Source: Nonomuraea harbinensis
GTDB lineage: Bacteria > Actinomycetota > Actinomycetes > Streptosporangiales > Streptosporangiaceae
Length of the DNA: 64,000 nt
Assembly (NCBI RefSeq): GCF_019396385.1
Contig: NZ_JAHKRN010000015.1
Location: 62,001 to 126,000, forward strand
Reading direction: 5' to 3'
This document shows positions 8,299-17,948 of the stretch, in pieces (the first letter of the stretch is position 1; each line of letters opens with the position of its first letter). Under the pieces are notes generated by a model, which was not told the origin of the DNA, searched no databases, and saw only the letters and a program-made list of their open reading frames with translations. A program made the position numbers and the translations under genes.

Positions 8299-9789
8299 CT
8301 ACCAGGGGAACGAGAACAGTCCGTAGTAGGCCGCCGCGACCAGCAGCAGGCCGGTGCCGCCCAGCACGCCCGCGATCGCCACGTGCTGCCAGCGGCTCGG
8401 CCGCATGCCCTCGCGCAGGCCCGACACCACCGCGGCCACCGCGGTGACCTCCTGGATGAGCATCAGCACCGCGAGCACCCGCACCACGAGCCAGCCCGCC
8501 AGCACCGCCGGCCAGGCCCCCGCCTGGTTGATGCTGAACAGCACCAGCAGCATGATGAACGCCACCACCGACAGCAGCAGGCCGAGACCGGTCCACACCA
8601 TCTTGGCCAGCCTGCGCCTGATCGGCGGCCACAGCCTGGCGTTCAGCTCCGGGATGTGATGCCGGCCGCGCAGCCGCACCACCATCGCCGCGACCGGGCC
8701 CGCCACGTAGCCGACGGCGGCCAGGCAGATCGTCAGGCCCAGCATCGTGCCGCCCGCGTACCACGGCGCGGCCGGCACGTCGGCCGCCTGGAACCGCTGC
8801 ACCGGCGTCGCCCCCGCGACGTGCGCCGTGGGCCGGGCGGTGGCCGGCAGGCCGAGGATCCAGTTGGCGAGCGTGTCGAGGTAACCGGCGGTGAAGTCGC
8901 CGCCGCGCACCCGCATCGCGTGGTCGCCCTCGGCCATGAAGCGGATCGTGTAGCGGTCGTTCCCGGCCGCCTTCATGCCGCGCAGCAGGGCGTCCGTCGA
9001 CTCCACGAACGGGATCGACGGGTCGGTGGTGCCGTAGAAGGCCAGCACCGGCTGCTCGATCCGGTCCAGCGCGGGCTGCGCGTCATAGCGCAGGAAGTCG
9101 AAGCCGACCGCGCCCATCGCCCTGGTCAGCAGGTCGCGCACGCCCACGGGGGCGCGCAGCCGCAGCAGCTGCTCGTTCAGCGCCCAGGCGACCTGCCGCA
9201 GCGGCGAGACGTTCGGCGACGAGACCAGCACCACGAACCCGACGCTCGCGCTCTTGGCCGCGGCGATCGGCACCACCCAGCCGCCCTCGCTCACGCCCCA
9301 GACGCCGACGCGGACCGGGTCGACGTCGGAGCGGGTGCGCAGATACTCGACCATGCGCAGCGCGTCGTCCGCGAGCAGCGAGAAGTCGCGGTCGCGGAAG
9401 TTGTAGCCGACCGTCCGCTTGTCGAACGCCAGCGTCACCACGCCCGACCGGGACAGGAACTCCGCCTGCGGCGTGAACTCCGTCCGCGACCCGTTGCCGG
9501 AGCCCGACACGAACACCATCGCCGGGTAGCGGCCCGGCTTCACCGGAAATCGGACCGTTCCGTGGAGCGTCTGCCCTTCGGCCCGGACCGAGATCTCTTC
9601 CTGCCGGAAGTCGGAGACCTTCGCCACCGGGCGCAGCTCCGCGGGGGGCTGGGGAGGCAGCGATTGTAATGCGACATCGGCCTTGAGCGGCGGCGGGTCG
9701 AACGCGGGCGGCAGGATGTACCCGACGGACGCCAGAGCCACCAGCAACAGACCGGCGGCAACGCTCAGAATGCCACGGCCAGTCCGCAT
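8299..9789 (-). CDS. membrane-anchored alpha/beta hydrolase with C-terminal membrane domain
   Basis: The start at 9789 (MRTGRG) is preceded by GGGGAGG; an ATG four codons upstream at 9801 is possible. The protein has about 496 residues. An N-terminal hydrophobic segment acts as signal anchor. The hydrolase domain (about 60-320) contains the nucleophile elbow WGVSEGGWV, an acid in YGTTDPSIPF and a histidine in EGDHAMRV. Four hydrophobic helices follow (about 350-495). It is probably an extracytoplasmic peptidase/esterase of the S9/dienelactone hydrolase type held in the membrane. Substrate is unknown. It diverges from sbcD. Confidence 0.83.
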   Translation of the reverse strand: MRTGRGILSVAAGLLLVALASVGYILPPAFDPPPLKADVALQSLPPQPPAELRPVAKVSDFRQEEISVRAEGQTLHGTVRFPVKPGRYPAMVFVSGSGNGSRTEFTPQAEFLSRSGVVTLAFDKRTVGYNFRDRDFSLLADDALRMVEYLRTRSDVDPVRVGVWGVSEGGWVVPIAAAKSASVGFVVLVSSPNVSPLRQVAWALNEQLLRLRAPVGVRDLLTRAMGAVGFDFLRYDAQPALDRIEQPVLAFYGTTDPSIPFVESTDALLRGMKAAGNDRYTIRFMAEGDHAMRVRGGDFTAGYLDTLANWILGLPATARPTAHVAGATPVQRFQAADVPAAPWYAGGTMLGLTICLAAVGYVAGPVAAMVVRLRGRHHIPELNARLWPPIRRRLAKMVWTGLGLLLSVVAFIMLLVLFSINQAGAWPAVLAGWLVVRVLAVLMLIQEVTAVAAVVSGLREGMRPSRWQHVAIAGVLGGTGLLLVAAAYYGLFSFPW

Positions 9790-9882
9790 CGGCCTCCCCA
9801 TGTGCGTTGGTTTGCCCGTCGATCTTTCAGCTTACTCCCAGCTCATGTGGCGCAGGGGGCCGCATTTGTCAGCGGGACCTGT

Positions 9883-9888
9883 TAGCTT
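9883..9888 (+). promoter_or_regulatory. -10 box, probable leaderless promoter (sbcD)
   Basis: TAGCTT is 7 bases before the sbcD ATG at 9896 and no ribosome binding site is visible, suggesting a leaderless transcript for the sbcDC operon. Confidence 0.45.
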
Positions 9889-9895
9889 CCTGCGA

Positions 9896-11017
9896 ATGCG
9901 GATCCTGCACACCTCCGACTGGCACCTGGGCCGCTCGTTCCACCGCGAGAGCCTGCTCGACGGGCAGGCGGCGTTCGTCGACCACCTGGTGGAGACCGTG
10001 CGGGCCGAGCGGGTCGACGTCGTGCTCGTCGCCGGCGACGTCTACGACCGGGCGCTGCCGCCGGTCGACGCCGTCGCGCTGTGCAACGAGGCGCTGCGCC
10101 GCCTGCGGGAGGCGGGCGCGCGCACGATCCTGATCAGTGGCAACCACGACTCGGCGCGCCGGCTCGGCTTCGGCGCCGCCCTGATCGAGGCGTCGGGCGT
10201 CCACCTCCGCACCGACCCCGCCCAGGCGTGGGAGCCCGTGGTGATCGACGACGTCGCCTTCTACGGCATCCCCTACCTGGAGCCCGAGCTGGTCCGCCGC
10301 CCCTGGGAGCTGACCGAGCGCAGCCACACCGCCGCGCTCACCCACGCCATGGACCGCGTCCGCGCCGACGCCGCCCGCCACCCCCGCTCGGTGGTGCTCG
10401 CGCACGCGTTCGTGACCGGGGGAGCGGCCAGCGACAGCGAGCGCGACATCAGCGTCGGCGGGGTCGCCCACGTCCCGCTGGCGGCCTTCGCCGGGGTCGA
10501 CTACGTCGCGCTCGGCCACCTCCACGGCCGCCAGCGCATGTCCGAGACGGTCCGCTACTCCGGCTCCCCACTGGCCTACTCGTTCTCCGAGGCGGGGCAG
10601 CTCAAGGGGTCCTGGCTGGTGACGCTCGGCCCGGGGAAGGAGGCCGCGGCGGAGTTCGTGCCCGCGCCGGTGCCGCGCCCGGTCGGCCGCCTCTCGGGCC
10701 GGCTCGACGACCTGCTCACCTCGCCCCGGTACGAGAGCGTCGAGGACCACTGGCTGCAGGTCGTCCTCACCGACCCCGTACGCCCGCGCGCCGCCATGGA
10801 TCGGTTACGCGCCCGCTTCCCCCACACGCTGGCCCTGTCCTTCGAGCCGGAAGGCGAGCGGGCCGCGCCCGCGCCGGCCAGGCTGCACGGGCGGCCGGAG
10901 GCGGAGGTCGCGCTCGACTTCGTCCGCGAGGTGCGCGGCGAGCCTGCCACACGCGAAGAGCAAGAGCTGCTAAGACGGGCCATCGAGGAGTCGAGGGTGA
11001 AGGAGACGATGGCGTAG
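9896..11017 (+). CDS. sbcD: exonuclease SbcCD, nuclease subunit SbcD
   Basis: The 373-residue protein is the Mre11-type calcineurin-like phosphoesterase partner of SbcC. All nuclease motifs are visible: TSDWHLG near the N-terminus, AGDVYDRA, SGNHDSARR, LAHAF and ALGHLHGR. The complex resects and cleaves DNA hairpins and double-strand ends with manganese. The ATG at 9896 was chosen because MRILHTSDWHLG is the family N-terminus; the frame is open further upstream. Its stop codon directly abuts the sbcC ATG, so the two are translationally coupled. Confidence 0.96.
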   Translation: MRILHTSDWHLGRSFHRESLLDGQAAFVDHLVETVRAERVDVVLVAGDVYDRALPPVDAVALCNEALRRLREAGARTILISGNHDSARRLGFGAALIEASGVHLRTDPAQAWEPVVIDDVAFYGIPYLEPELVRRPWELTERSHTAALTHAMDRVRADAARHPRSVVLAHAFVTGGAASDSERDISVGGVAHVPLAAFAGVDYVALGHLHGRQRMSETVRYSGSPLAYSFSEAGQLKGSWLVTLGPGKEAAAEFVPAPVPRPVGRLSGRLDDLLTSPRYESVEDHWLQVVLTDPVRPRAAMDRLRARFPHTLALSFEPEGERAAPAPARLHGRPEAEVALDFVREVRGEPATREEQELLRRAIEESRVKETMA

Positions 11018-14000
11018 ATGCGGCCGCACCGGCTCTCGCTGACGGCGTTCGGGTCCTTCCCCCGGCCCGAGACAGTCGACTTCGACGCCTTGACCGAATC
11101 GGGTCTGTTCCTCGTGCACGGGCCGACGGGGGCGGGCAAGACCACCGTCCTCGACGCCCTCTGCTTCGCCCTCTACGGGCAGGTGCCCGGCCAGCGCAAC
11201 AGCGCCCGCAGCCTGCGCTGCGACCACGCCCCGCCCGGGGCGGGGCCGTCCGTGACGCTCGAAGTGAGCATCCGCGGCCGCTTACTCCGCGTCCACCGCT
11301 CCCCGGCCTGGCAGCGGCCCAAGCTCCGCGGCACCGGCTACACCGAGGAGAAGGCCAAGGTCATCGTCGAGGAGCGGCGCGGCTCCGGCTGGGTCGGGCT
11401 GACCACCCGCGCCGACGAGGCGGGCGACCTGGTGGGCGGGCTGCTGGGGATGAACGCCGACCAGTTCTGCCAGGTGGCGATGCTGCCGCAGGGCGACTTC
11501 GCGCGCTTCCTGCGCGCCGACGGGCTGGAGCGCCGCAAGCTGCTGGAACGGCTGTTCACCGTCAAGATCTTCACCCAGGCCGAGGCGTGGCTGGCCGAGC
11601 ACCGCAAGCAGGCGTTCCGGTCGCAGCAGGAGCTGCGCCAGCAGGTGGAGTACGCCGTCCACCGAGTCGCCGAAGCCGCCGGCCCCGCCCTCCTCCACCC
11701 CACCCCTCCGGAACCCACCCCCGCCCCTGCCGGTTTCCACCTCACCTCGGCGGAGAACGCGACCGGTTCCACTCCGCCGGGCGTCAGGTCCGTTGCGACG
11801 GAGAGGGCCGCTTCGCTGGAGGCCGGTGTCGCTCCTGAGCCGCCTGCTCCGGAGGAGGACCCCGTGTCCTGGGCGGGTCTTCTCCTGAAGGCCGCCGAGG
11901 CCGCCGTCTCCCGCGGCGCCGACGACCAGGCCGAGGCCGAGGAGGCGTGGCGGGCCGCGACCGGGCGGTTCGACCGGGCGTCCGCTCTCGCCGAACGGCA
12001 GCGCCGCCACGCCGAGGCCCTGACCCTGCGCCGCACCCTCGACGAGCGGGCCGAGGAACGCGCCGAGCTTCAGGCCATCCTCGACGACGCCCATCGCGCA
12101 GGCTCCGTCGTCCCGCTCATCGCCGCCGCCCGCCAGCGCACGGAAGCCGCGGCCAAGGCCCGCGCCCTCGCCGCCGACGCCCTGGCCCGCGCGCGGCCGA
12201 TCCTCCTCCGTACCCCCGGGGGCCTCGCCGAGCCGTCGCAAGGGGACGTCTCCGTGGCCGGGTGGGTGGCTCCCGAGCGGCTCGCCGTCCTCGAAAGGGA
12301 ACGCCGGAGCGAGATCGCCCGCCTGTCCGAGCTGCTCACCGAGGAAGCACGGCTGCTCGTCGTAAGGCGGGACCTCAGCCGGCTGGAGGAGGAGCTGACC
12401 GCTCTCGGACGCGAGGACGAGCAGGTGGGTGAGCGGCTGGCCGCCCTGCCGGCGCTCATCGAGGAGGGCGAGCGGAGGCTGGCCGGGGCGCGCGCCGCCG
12501 CCGCCCGGATCCCGGCGGTCGAGGCCGTACGAGAGGTCGCGGCCCGCCTGATCGAGACCGATCGGGAGCTCGCCCGGCTGGCCACCGAGCTGGAGGCGCT
12601 GGGGGAGCAGGAGGCGGAGGTCGCGGCCGCCGAGGCGGAGCTGCCCGAGCGGGTCGCCGAGGCCGCCGCCCGGCTGGCGGAGGTGCGCGCCGAGGCGGCG
12701 GGCATCCCGGCGGCGGCCGCCGTCCTGGACTCGGCCCGCACGACGCTCGACCAGGCCCGCCGCCGCGACGCGCTCGCCGCCGAGCTGGAAGACGCCAGGG
12801 CCGTGCACCAGGAGGTCGTCGACCGGGCACAGAACCTGCGCGAGCGCTGGCTCGACATCCGCCAGGCCCGCATCGACGGGATGGCCGCCGAGCTGGCCCG
12901 CGACCTCGCCGACGGGCGGCCGTGCACGGTCTGCGGCTCCGACCACCACCCGCACCCGGCGTCCCCGGCGCCCAGCGCGCCCTCACCGGACGACGAGCTC
13001 GACGCCGAGCGCGAGCACGAGGCGGCGGTCGCCGAGCGCGAGTCCGCCGAGCGGGTGCTCGCCTCCCTGGAATCCCGCCACGCCGACGCGCTGGCCGCCA
13101 CGGCGGGGCTGGCCGTCGAGGACGCCGAGGCCGGGGTGGAGGAAGCCGAACGGGAGCTGACCCGCCTCCGCGAGGTCGCCGACCGCGAGCCGCGCCTGGC
13201 GGCCGAGCTGGAGCGGGCGGAGGCGGAGCGCGAACAGGTCCGCGACCGCGCCCGCGAACTGGGTGAAACCCTCGCCGCCCACCGCACCCACACCGCCCAC
13301 CTGCGAGCCGAACGCGCCCGCCTCCACACCCGCCTCACCCTGCGCGACGTCATCGAGAACGCCGCCCCACGTCACCTTGAGAACGCCACACAGCACCCGG
13401 ACACCTCCGACGAGACAAGAGGCCTCGATCAGGAGGACCTGCGTGGGTTGGCGGATGGCGAGGCTGTCCGGAGGGAAGGCGTACGTGAGCCGTCGGTTGT
13501 GCTGGACGGTGAGGACGTACGTGGGTTGGCGGATCGCGAGGATGTCCGGCAGGAAGGCGTGCCTGGGTCGTCGCATCTGCTGGACGGTGAGAGCGCTCGG
13601 CGGGAGGGCGTGCGCGGGTCGGCGGACGGTGAGGAGGTCCGGCAGGAGGACGTGCGTGAGGTGTGGCGCCTGCTGGATCGGGAGGTCGCCCGGCTGCGGG
13701 AGGTCGCAGGGGAGGAGGGCGCGCTGGTCGCGGAGGTGACGCGGCGCGGGCATGAGAGGGAGGCGCTCCAGGAGGAGGCGCGGCGGGTGGCCACGAGGCT
13801 GGCCGCCGGCCGGACCCGCCAGGAGGAGCTGAGCGCCGATGCCGCCCGGCTGGGCGCCAGGCTGGACGAGGCGCGCGGCGACGACCCCACGATCACGGCC
13901 CGGCTGACCAGGCTCACCGACGAGGCCGAACTCCTGGGGGAGGCGCTGGAGGCGACCAGGGCGGCCGAAGCCGCGGAAGGCGAGCGGGTCACGGCACACG

Positions 14001-14908
14001 ACGCCGCTCAGGAGGCGGCGCGTGAGGCCGGGTTCGCCGACACCGCCGACGCCTCGGCCGCCGCCAGGAGCGCCGCCGAGCTGGAGAGCAAGGCCGAGGC
14101 GCTGCGCAGGCTGGACGACCAGCTCGCCGCCGTCACCGCCGTACTCGAGGACCCGGAGCTGATAGCGGCGGCCGCGGAGCCGGCGCCTGACCTGGCGCGG
14201 CTCTCCGCCGAGAGGGACGAGGCCGAGCGGGCCCGCACCGCCCTGGCCTCCGCCCGCGACCGGGCCGAAGCCAGGGCCGACCGGCTGGCCGAGCTGCGCG
14301 AGGAACTGGCCGGATGCGTGGCCCGGTGGCGCCCCGCCGCCGAGCGCCACAAGCTGGCCGAGCAACTGGCCGCGCTGGCCGCCGGCACGTCCGGCGACAA
14401 CCAGTGGAGCATGAGCCTGTCCTCCTACGTGCTCGGCGAACGCCTCCGCCAGGTCGTGGACGCCGCCAACGACCGCCTCGACCACATGTCCGGCGGGCGC
14501 TACCTGCTCCGCCACGACCTGGCCAAGACCGCCGGGTCCCGGTCGCGCTCCGGCGGCGGCCTGGGTCTCCGGGTGTTCGACGGGTGGACCGGGGTCGAGC
14601 GTGATCCGGCCACGCTGTCCGGCGGGGAGAGCTTCATCACTTCTCTGGCGCTGGCTCTCGGCCTGGCCGACGTGGTGACGGCCGAGGCGGGCGGCGCCGA
14701 GATCGGCACGCTCTTCGTCGACGAGGGGTTCGGCACCTTGGACGAGGACACCCTCGACGGCGTGCTCGACATCCTCGACGGCCTGCGTGACGGCGGCCGC
14801 GCGGTGGGCATCGTCAGCCACGTGGCCGAGCTGCGCTCGCGCATCCCCGCCCAGCTCAAGGTGACCAAGACCCGCACCGGTTCCACCTTGGCGGCGACCA
14901 CCGGTTAG
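11018..14908 (+). CDS. sbcC: exonuclease SbcCD, ATPase subunit SbcC
   Basis: This 1296-residue SMC-like protein is the Rad50-type partner of SbcD. Walker A is GPTGAGKTT at residues 35-43. The zinc hook CTVCGSDHH is near residue 635 in the middle of the coiled coils. The ABC signature LSGGES is near 1200 and Walker B with D-loop LFVDEGFGTLD near 1231. It is longer than typical SbcC, mainly because of two low-complexity insertions: a Pro/Ala-rich one (about 225-290) and a 78-bp tandem repeat segment (about 805-886). It starts at the base after the sbcD stop. Confidence 0.95.
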   Translation: MRPHRLSLTAFGSFPRPETVDFDALTESGLFLVHGPTGAGKTTVLDALCFALYGQVPGQRNSARSLRCDHAPPGAGPSVTLEVSIRGRLLRVHRSPAWQRPKLRGTGYTEEKAKVIVEERRGSGWVGLTTRADEAGDLVGGLLGMNADQFCQVAMLPQGDFARFLRADGLERRKLLERLFTVKIFTQAEAWLAEHRKQAFRSQQELRQQVEYAVHRVAEAAGPALLHPTPPEPTPAPAGFHLTSAENATGSTPPGVRSVATERAASLEAGVAPEPPAPEEDPVSWAGLLLKAAEAAVSRGADDQAEAEEAWRAATGRFDRASALAERQRRHAEALTLRRTLDERAEERAELQAILDDAHRAGSVVPLIAAARQRTEAAAKARALAADALARARPILLRTPGGLAEPSQGDVSVAGWVAPERLAVLERERRSEIARLSELLTEEARLLVVRRDLSRLEEELTALGREDEQVGERLAALPALIEEGERRLAGARAAAARIPAVEAVREVAARLIETDRELARLATELEALGEQEAEVAAAEAELPERVAEAAARLAEVRAEAAGIPAAAAVLDSARTTLDQARRRDALAAELEDARAVHQEVVDRAQNLRERWLDIRQARIDGMAAELARDLADGRPCTVCGSDHHPHPASPAPSAPSPDDELDAEREHEAAVAERESAERVLASLESRHADALAATAGLAVEDAEAGVEEAERELTRLREVADREPRLAAELERAEAEREQVRDRARELGETLAAHRTHTAHLRAERARLHTRLTLRDVIENAAPRHLENATQHPDTSDETRGLDQEDLRGLADGEAVRREGVREPSVVLDGEDVRGLADREDVRQEGVPGSSHLLDGESARREGVRGSADGEEVRQEDVREVWRLLDREVARLREVAGEEGALVAEVTRRGHEREALQEEARRVATRLAAGRTRQEELSADAARLGARLDEARGDDPTITARLTRLTDEAELLGEALEATRAAEAAEGERVTAHDAAQEAAREAGFADTADASAAARSAAELESKAEALRRLDDQLAAVTAVLEDPELIAAAAEPAPDLARLSAERDEAERARTALASARDRAEARADRLAELREELAGCVARWRPAAERHKLAEQLAALAAGTSGDNQWSMSLSSYVLGERLRQVVDAANDRLDHMSGGRYLLRHDLAKTAGSRSRSGGGLGLRVFDGWTGVERDPATLSGGESFITSLALALGLADVVTAEAGGAEIGTLFVDEGFGTLDEDTLDGVLDILDGLRDGGRAVGIVSHVAELRSRIPAQLKVTKTRTGSTLAATTG
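13433..13675 (+). repeat. 78-bp degenerate tandem repeat inside sbcC
   Basis: A unit starting gaggacctgcgtgggttgg at 13433 recurs as gaggacgtacgtgggttgg at 13511, 78 bases later, followed by shortened copies to about 13675. It encodes RGLADGEAVRREGV-like units of 26 residues. It keeps the reading frame and lies in the descending coiled-coil arm. Confidence 0.8.
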
Positions 14909-15079
14909 GCCCCGTTCCCGCGGATCACCGTAATCGCTGATCTGCGACGATGTGGCACGTGCGGAAACACGGCAGGCCAGGTGAGGCGGCCTGGACCCCG
15001 CGAATACCGCCGAATGCGACGTAACGGCCCAGGCGGCTCCGTATACTCCCGCACGTCGTCGATCGGGAGGTCTGATCGT

Positions 15080-16663
15080 ATGCGTGGCGCCGGGTTGACA
15101 GCCGTGCTCCTGGTCACCGCGGTCGCGGGATGCGGCGGTGCCCCCGAGCGGGCCGGCCCGCCGTCGCCCTCTCCCGCCGCGGCGTCGCCCACTGCGGTGT
15201 CGCCCTCCGCCGCGCCTTCGGCCTCCGTTTCCGGAGCCGGTTACGTGCGCGAGGGCCTGGTCGGGTTCCACGCGTCCAACCCGTTCCGGGTCGAGGTCCG
15301 TGCGGTCGAACGGCACGAGGAGCTGACCGTGCTGAGGATGGAGATCTCGACCACGGAGGACACCAAGACGCCAGGCGGGTTCGGGTACGACGGGCTCCCC
15401 GGACAGAGCGTCACCTTCGGCAGGTTCCGGCTGCTCGACCCCATGGGCGGGAAGATGTACCTCACGTTGCGGGAGAAGTCCGGGGAGCGGGCGTTCGGCA
15501 CCCGTCACGGCGACGGGTATCCCGAGGATTTCCAGCCGGGCGTGCGCTATCCGGTCGAGGTGTACTTCCCGCCGCTGCCCGGCGGTGTGAAGAGCGTCTC
15601 GCTCGTACCCGATCTGGCGATGGCCCCAACCACCGGCATCCCCGTCACCGACGGAGCCCCGCCGCCCGCCGCCAGGAAGCGCGGCGAGGGCGGGGAACAC
15701 CAGTGGCCGGTGGTGCTCCCCGAGGGCGACCACTGGTCCGGGGTGTCCGGGCTGAACGAGCTGGTCGAGACCCCGGAGAAGACCACGTTCCAGGAAGGCG
15801 GCCAGGAGACCGTGGCGCTCCGCACCGACGTGCTCTTCGCCTTCGACGAGGCGACGCTGTCGGACAAGGCCGCGGCCATCCTGGACGAGGCCGTCGCGGA
15901 GACCCGCGAGCGCGCCGACCCGGACAAGCCGCCCATCCTCATCGAAGGGCACACCGACAGCAAGGGCGGCGGCACCTACAACCAGCGGCTGTCGGTCGAG
16001 CGTGCCGAGGCCGTCCGCGACTACCTGGTGGCCGAGCTCGGCGGTGACTACACGTACAAGGCCGAAGGCAAGGGTGAGAACGAGCCGATCGCCAGGAACG
16101 AGAAGCGGGACGGCGGCGACGACCCCGAGGGCCGGGCCCGCAACCGGCGGGTCGAGATCTCGTACACGATCAAGCGGGATCGGCCGGACGTCACGGTCAC
16201 CACGGGGACGGCGACGGACGTCAGGGGCTCCACCCGCGAGCCCGCCCCTTACCGGGCCGAGGCGGGGCCGGTCGTCGGTTCGCTGGAGTGGCCGCACTCC
16301 GGGGGCCGGCTGCGGGTGGACTTCCACCCCTTCTACCGTGACGGGGCTTATCTGGTGGCGGTGTTCGACGTGGTGTCGGTGAAGGACCACTACATCCCGA
16401 TACCCGACCCGTTCAAGGGGTTCGCCCACAACTTCTCGGCCGCGTCCGACTACGGGGCGTTCATCCTGGTGGATCCGGAGACCCAGGCGCGCTACCACCC
16501 GCTCAAGATGCACACCGAGTTCGTCGAGAACTCCGTGCTCGCCCTGGAGAAGGGTGAGGTCAACCGCTCGTACGTGTACTATCCGGCGCCCGCCGACGAC
16601 GTCACGTCCATCACCCTGGAGGCGGCCGACCTGGGCGAGGTGAAGGACATCCCCGTGTCGTGA
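15080..16663 (+). CDS. lipoprotein with central OmpA-like domain and duplicated beta domains
   Basis: The ATG at 15080 follows GGGAGG by nine bases. The 527-residue protein has a lipoprotein signal peptide with lipobox VAGC (Cys at about residue 18) and a Pro/Ser/Ala-rich linker. The OmpA domain spans about 250-370: LFAFDEATLS, IEGHTDSKG, NQRLSVERAEAVRDYL and GRARNRRVEI, the peptidoglycan-binding signature. Residues about 55-195 and 400-525 look like two copies of one beta-sandwich domain, each ending with a Val-Tyr-(F/Y)-x-Pro strand and a final IPV. It is probably an extracellular, membrane-tethered, peptidoglycan-binding protein. It is monocistronic and followed by the convergent homocitrate-synthase-like gene. 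Confidence 0.87.
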   Translation: MRGAGLTAVLLVTAVAGCGGAPERAGPPSPSPAAASPTAVSPSAAPSASVSGAGYVREGLVGFHASNPFRVEVRAVERHEELTVLRMEISTTEDTKTPGGFGYDGLPGQSVTFGRFRLLDPMGGKMYLTLREKSGERAFGTRHGDGYPEDFQPGVRYPVEVYFPPLPGGVKSVSLVPDLAMAPTTGIPVTDGAPPPAARKRGEGGEHQWPVVLPEGDHWSGVSGLNELVETPEKTTFQEGGQETVALRTDVLFAFDEATLSDKAAAILDEAVAETRERADPDKPPILIEGHTDSKGGGTYNQRLSVERAEAVRDYLVAELGGDYTYKAEGKGENEPIARNEKRDGGDDPEGRARNRRVEISYTIKRDRPDVTVTTGTATDVRGSTREPAPYRAEAGPVVGSLEWPHSGGRLRVDFHPFYRDGAYLVAVFDVVSVKDHYIPIPDPFKGFAHNFSAASDYGAFILVDPETQARYHPLKMHTEFVENSVLALEKGEVNRSYVYYPAPADDVTSITLEAADLGEVKDIPVS

Positions 16664-16666
16664 CCG

Positions 16667-17881
16667 TCACAACTGGCCGGGGAAGAGCAGGGACAGCTCG
16701 CGCGGGTAGGCCGCGATCAGGCGCAGCTCGTCGTCCGTGAGCGGCCTGCCCGTCATCGCGTTGCAGAGCTGCACCAGCTTGAAGCTCAGGTCCTCGTCCG
16801 CCACCTCCGCCCCGAGCCCGTCCATCACGTGCCGGAACCCGGCCTTCCCGCCGTACTCGCCCGTCAGCACCACCCGGCCCTCGCGCGCGTGCCAGTCCTC
16901 CGGGAACGGGCCCAGCGTCGCCTCGTCGTACAGCTCGTAGTTGCCGTGGTCCTTCAGCGCCCCGTCGGCGTGGATGCCGCTCTCGTGCGCGAACGCGTTC
17001 CGCCCCACCCCGACCTGGTGGTACGGGAGAGGCTGGCCGAAGGCGTGGGCCGCCCACAGCCCGAACCTCCTGGCCCACGTCAGGTCCAGCGCGTCGCCGA
17101 TCTCGGCGGCCAGCCCGAAGCCGTGCCGGAACGCCAGGATCGTCGACAGCAGGTCGGCGTTGCCGGAGCGCTCGCCGATGCCGTTGACGCAGGTGTTGAT
17201 CCACGCGTCCTGGCCCGCGTCGAGGTCGCCGAGCGCGCCCGACACCGAGTTGGCCACCGCCATGCCGAGGTCGTTGTGGCAGTGCGTCTCCACCGGCAGC
17301 GCCACCGCCGAGGCCAGCTTGGCGAACCGCTCCCTGATCCGGTCAGGCGTGTCGCCGCCGATCGTGTCGCAGTAGCGGATCCGGTCAGCGCCCGCCTCCT
17401 TCGCCGCCAGCGCGAACTCCACCAGGAACCCGTCGTCGGTCCGCGACCCGTCCTCGGCGTTCACCCCCACGGTCCGCGCGCCCGCCGCCTTTGCGGTGCG
17501 CACCGCCGCGGTCATCTCCCGGATGATCGCGCCCCGGTCGAGCCGGCCGCGGAACTTGTTCTGGATCATGTAGTCGCTGGTGGAGATCGACAGGTTGTAG
17601 TGCCTGAGACCGAGCGGCGCCGCCTTCTCCACGTCCGCCGCCACGCCCCGGCACCACCCGGACAGCCGCAGCTCGCCGAACGCCCCCGCCTCGGCCAGCG
17701 CCACCTGCGCCCGCACGTACGGGACCTCGTGGAACAGGAAGGGGAACCCGATCTCGGACTGCGCCACGCCGAGCTTGGCCAGATAGAAGTTGACCATGGT
17801 CTTGCCGAACTTCGACAGGCCGGTGCGCGCGGTCTGCACGCCGTCCCGGTTCGTCACGTCAAGGAAGTGAACTTTGGGCAT
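16667..17881 (-). CDS. homocitrate/2-isopropylmalate synthase-like acyltransferase
   Basis: The ATG at 17881 gives 404 residues beginning MPKVHFLDVTNRDGVQT, the usual DRE-TIM metallolyase start. The metal-binding HxH is in ETHCHNDLGMAVANS. The Claisen-condensing family pattern NGIGERSGNADL and a C-terminal stretch with HESGIHADG, which contacts substrate in homocitrate and isopropylmalate synthases, are present. There is no C-terminal regulatory (leucine-binding) domain, so it is closer to homocitrate synthase NifV or phosphonomethylmalate-type enzymes than to LeuA. It condenses acetyl-CoA with an unknown alpha-keto acid. It diverges from the DNA-binding citrate synthase across a 67-base gap with dyad symmetry. 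The substrate is not known. Confidence 0.85.
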   Translation of the reverse strand: MPKVHFLDVTNRDGVQTARTGLSKFGKTMVNFYLAKLGVAQSEIGFPFLFHEVPYVRAQVALAEAGAFGELRLSGWCRGVAADVEKAAPLGLRHYNLSISTSDYMIQNKFRGRLDRGAIIREMTAAVRTAKAAGARTVGVNAEDGSRTDDGFLVEFALAAKEAGADRIRYCDTIGGDTPDRIRERFAKLASAVALPVETHCHNDLGMAVANSVSGALGDLDAGQDAWINTCVNGIGERSGNADLLSTILAFRHGFGLAAEIGDALDLTWARRFGLWAAHAFGQPLPYHQVGVGRNAFAHESGIHADGALKDHGNYELYDEATLGPFPEDWHAREGRVVLTGEYGGKAGFRHVMDGLGAEVADEDLSFKLVQLCNAMTGRPLTDDELRLIAAYPRELSLLFPGQL

Positions 17882-17888
17882 GCAGCAA

Positions 17889-17937
17889 CGTTGACATGTT
17901 CCTTCAATGTGTATCAATATTGATTTTCATCAACACG
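17889..17937. promoter_or_regulatory. clustered TTGA/TCAA dyads between divergent Claisen enzymes
   Basis: The A/T-rich gap contains a perfect 12-base palindrome ATCAATATTGAT (17913-17924), flanked by GTTGA at 17890-17894 and TCAAC at 17930-17934 in inverted orientation, plus TCAA at 17904. TCAA/TTGA half sites therefore recur about every ten bases, as in a multi-dimer operator. The neighbouring citrate synthase has a helix-turn-helix and could bind here; that is inference. Confidence 0.5.
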
Positions 17938-17948
17938 TGGAGTTGGGT

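Noticed and set aside
12983..16513. 1176-codon open frame on the minus strand
   Set aside because: Antisense to sbcC and the OmpA lipoprotein, both with clear domain motifs; composition is that of a shadow frame.
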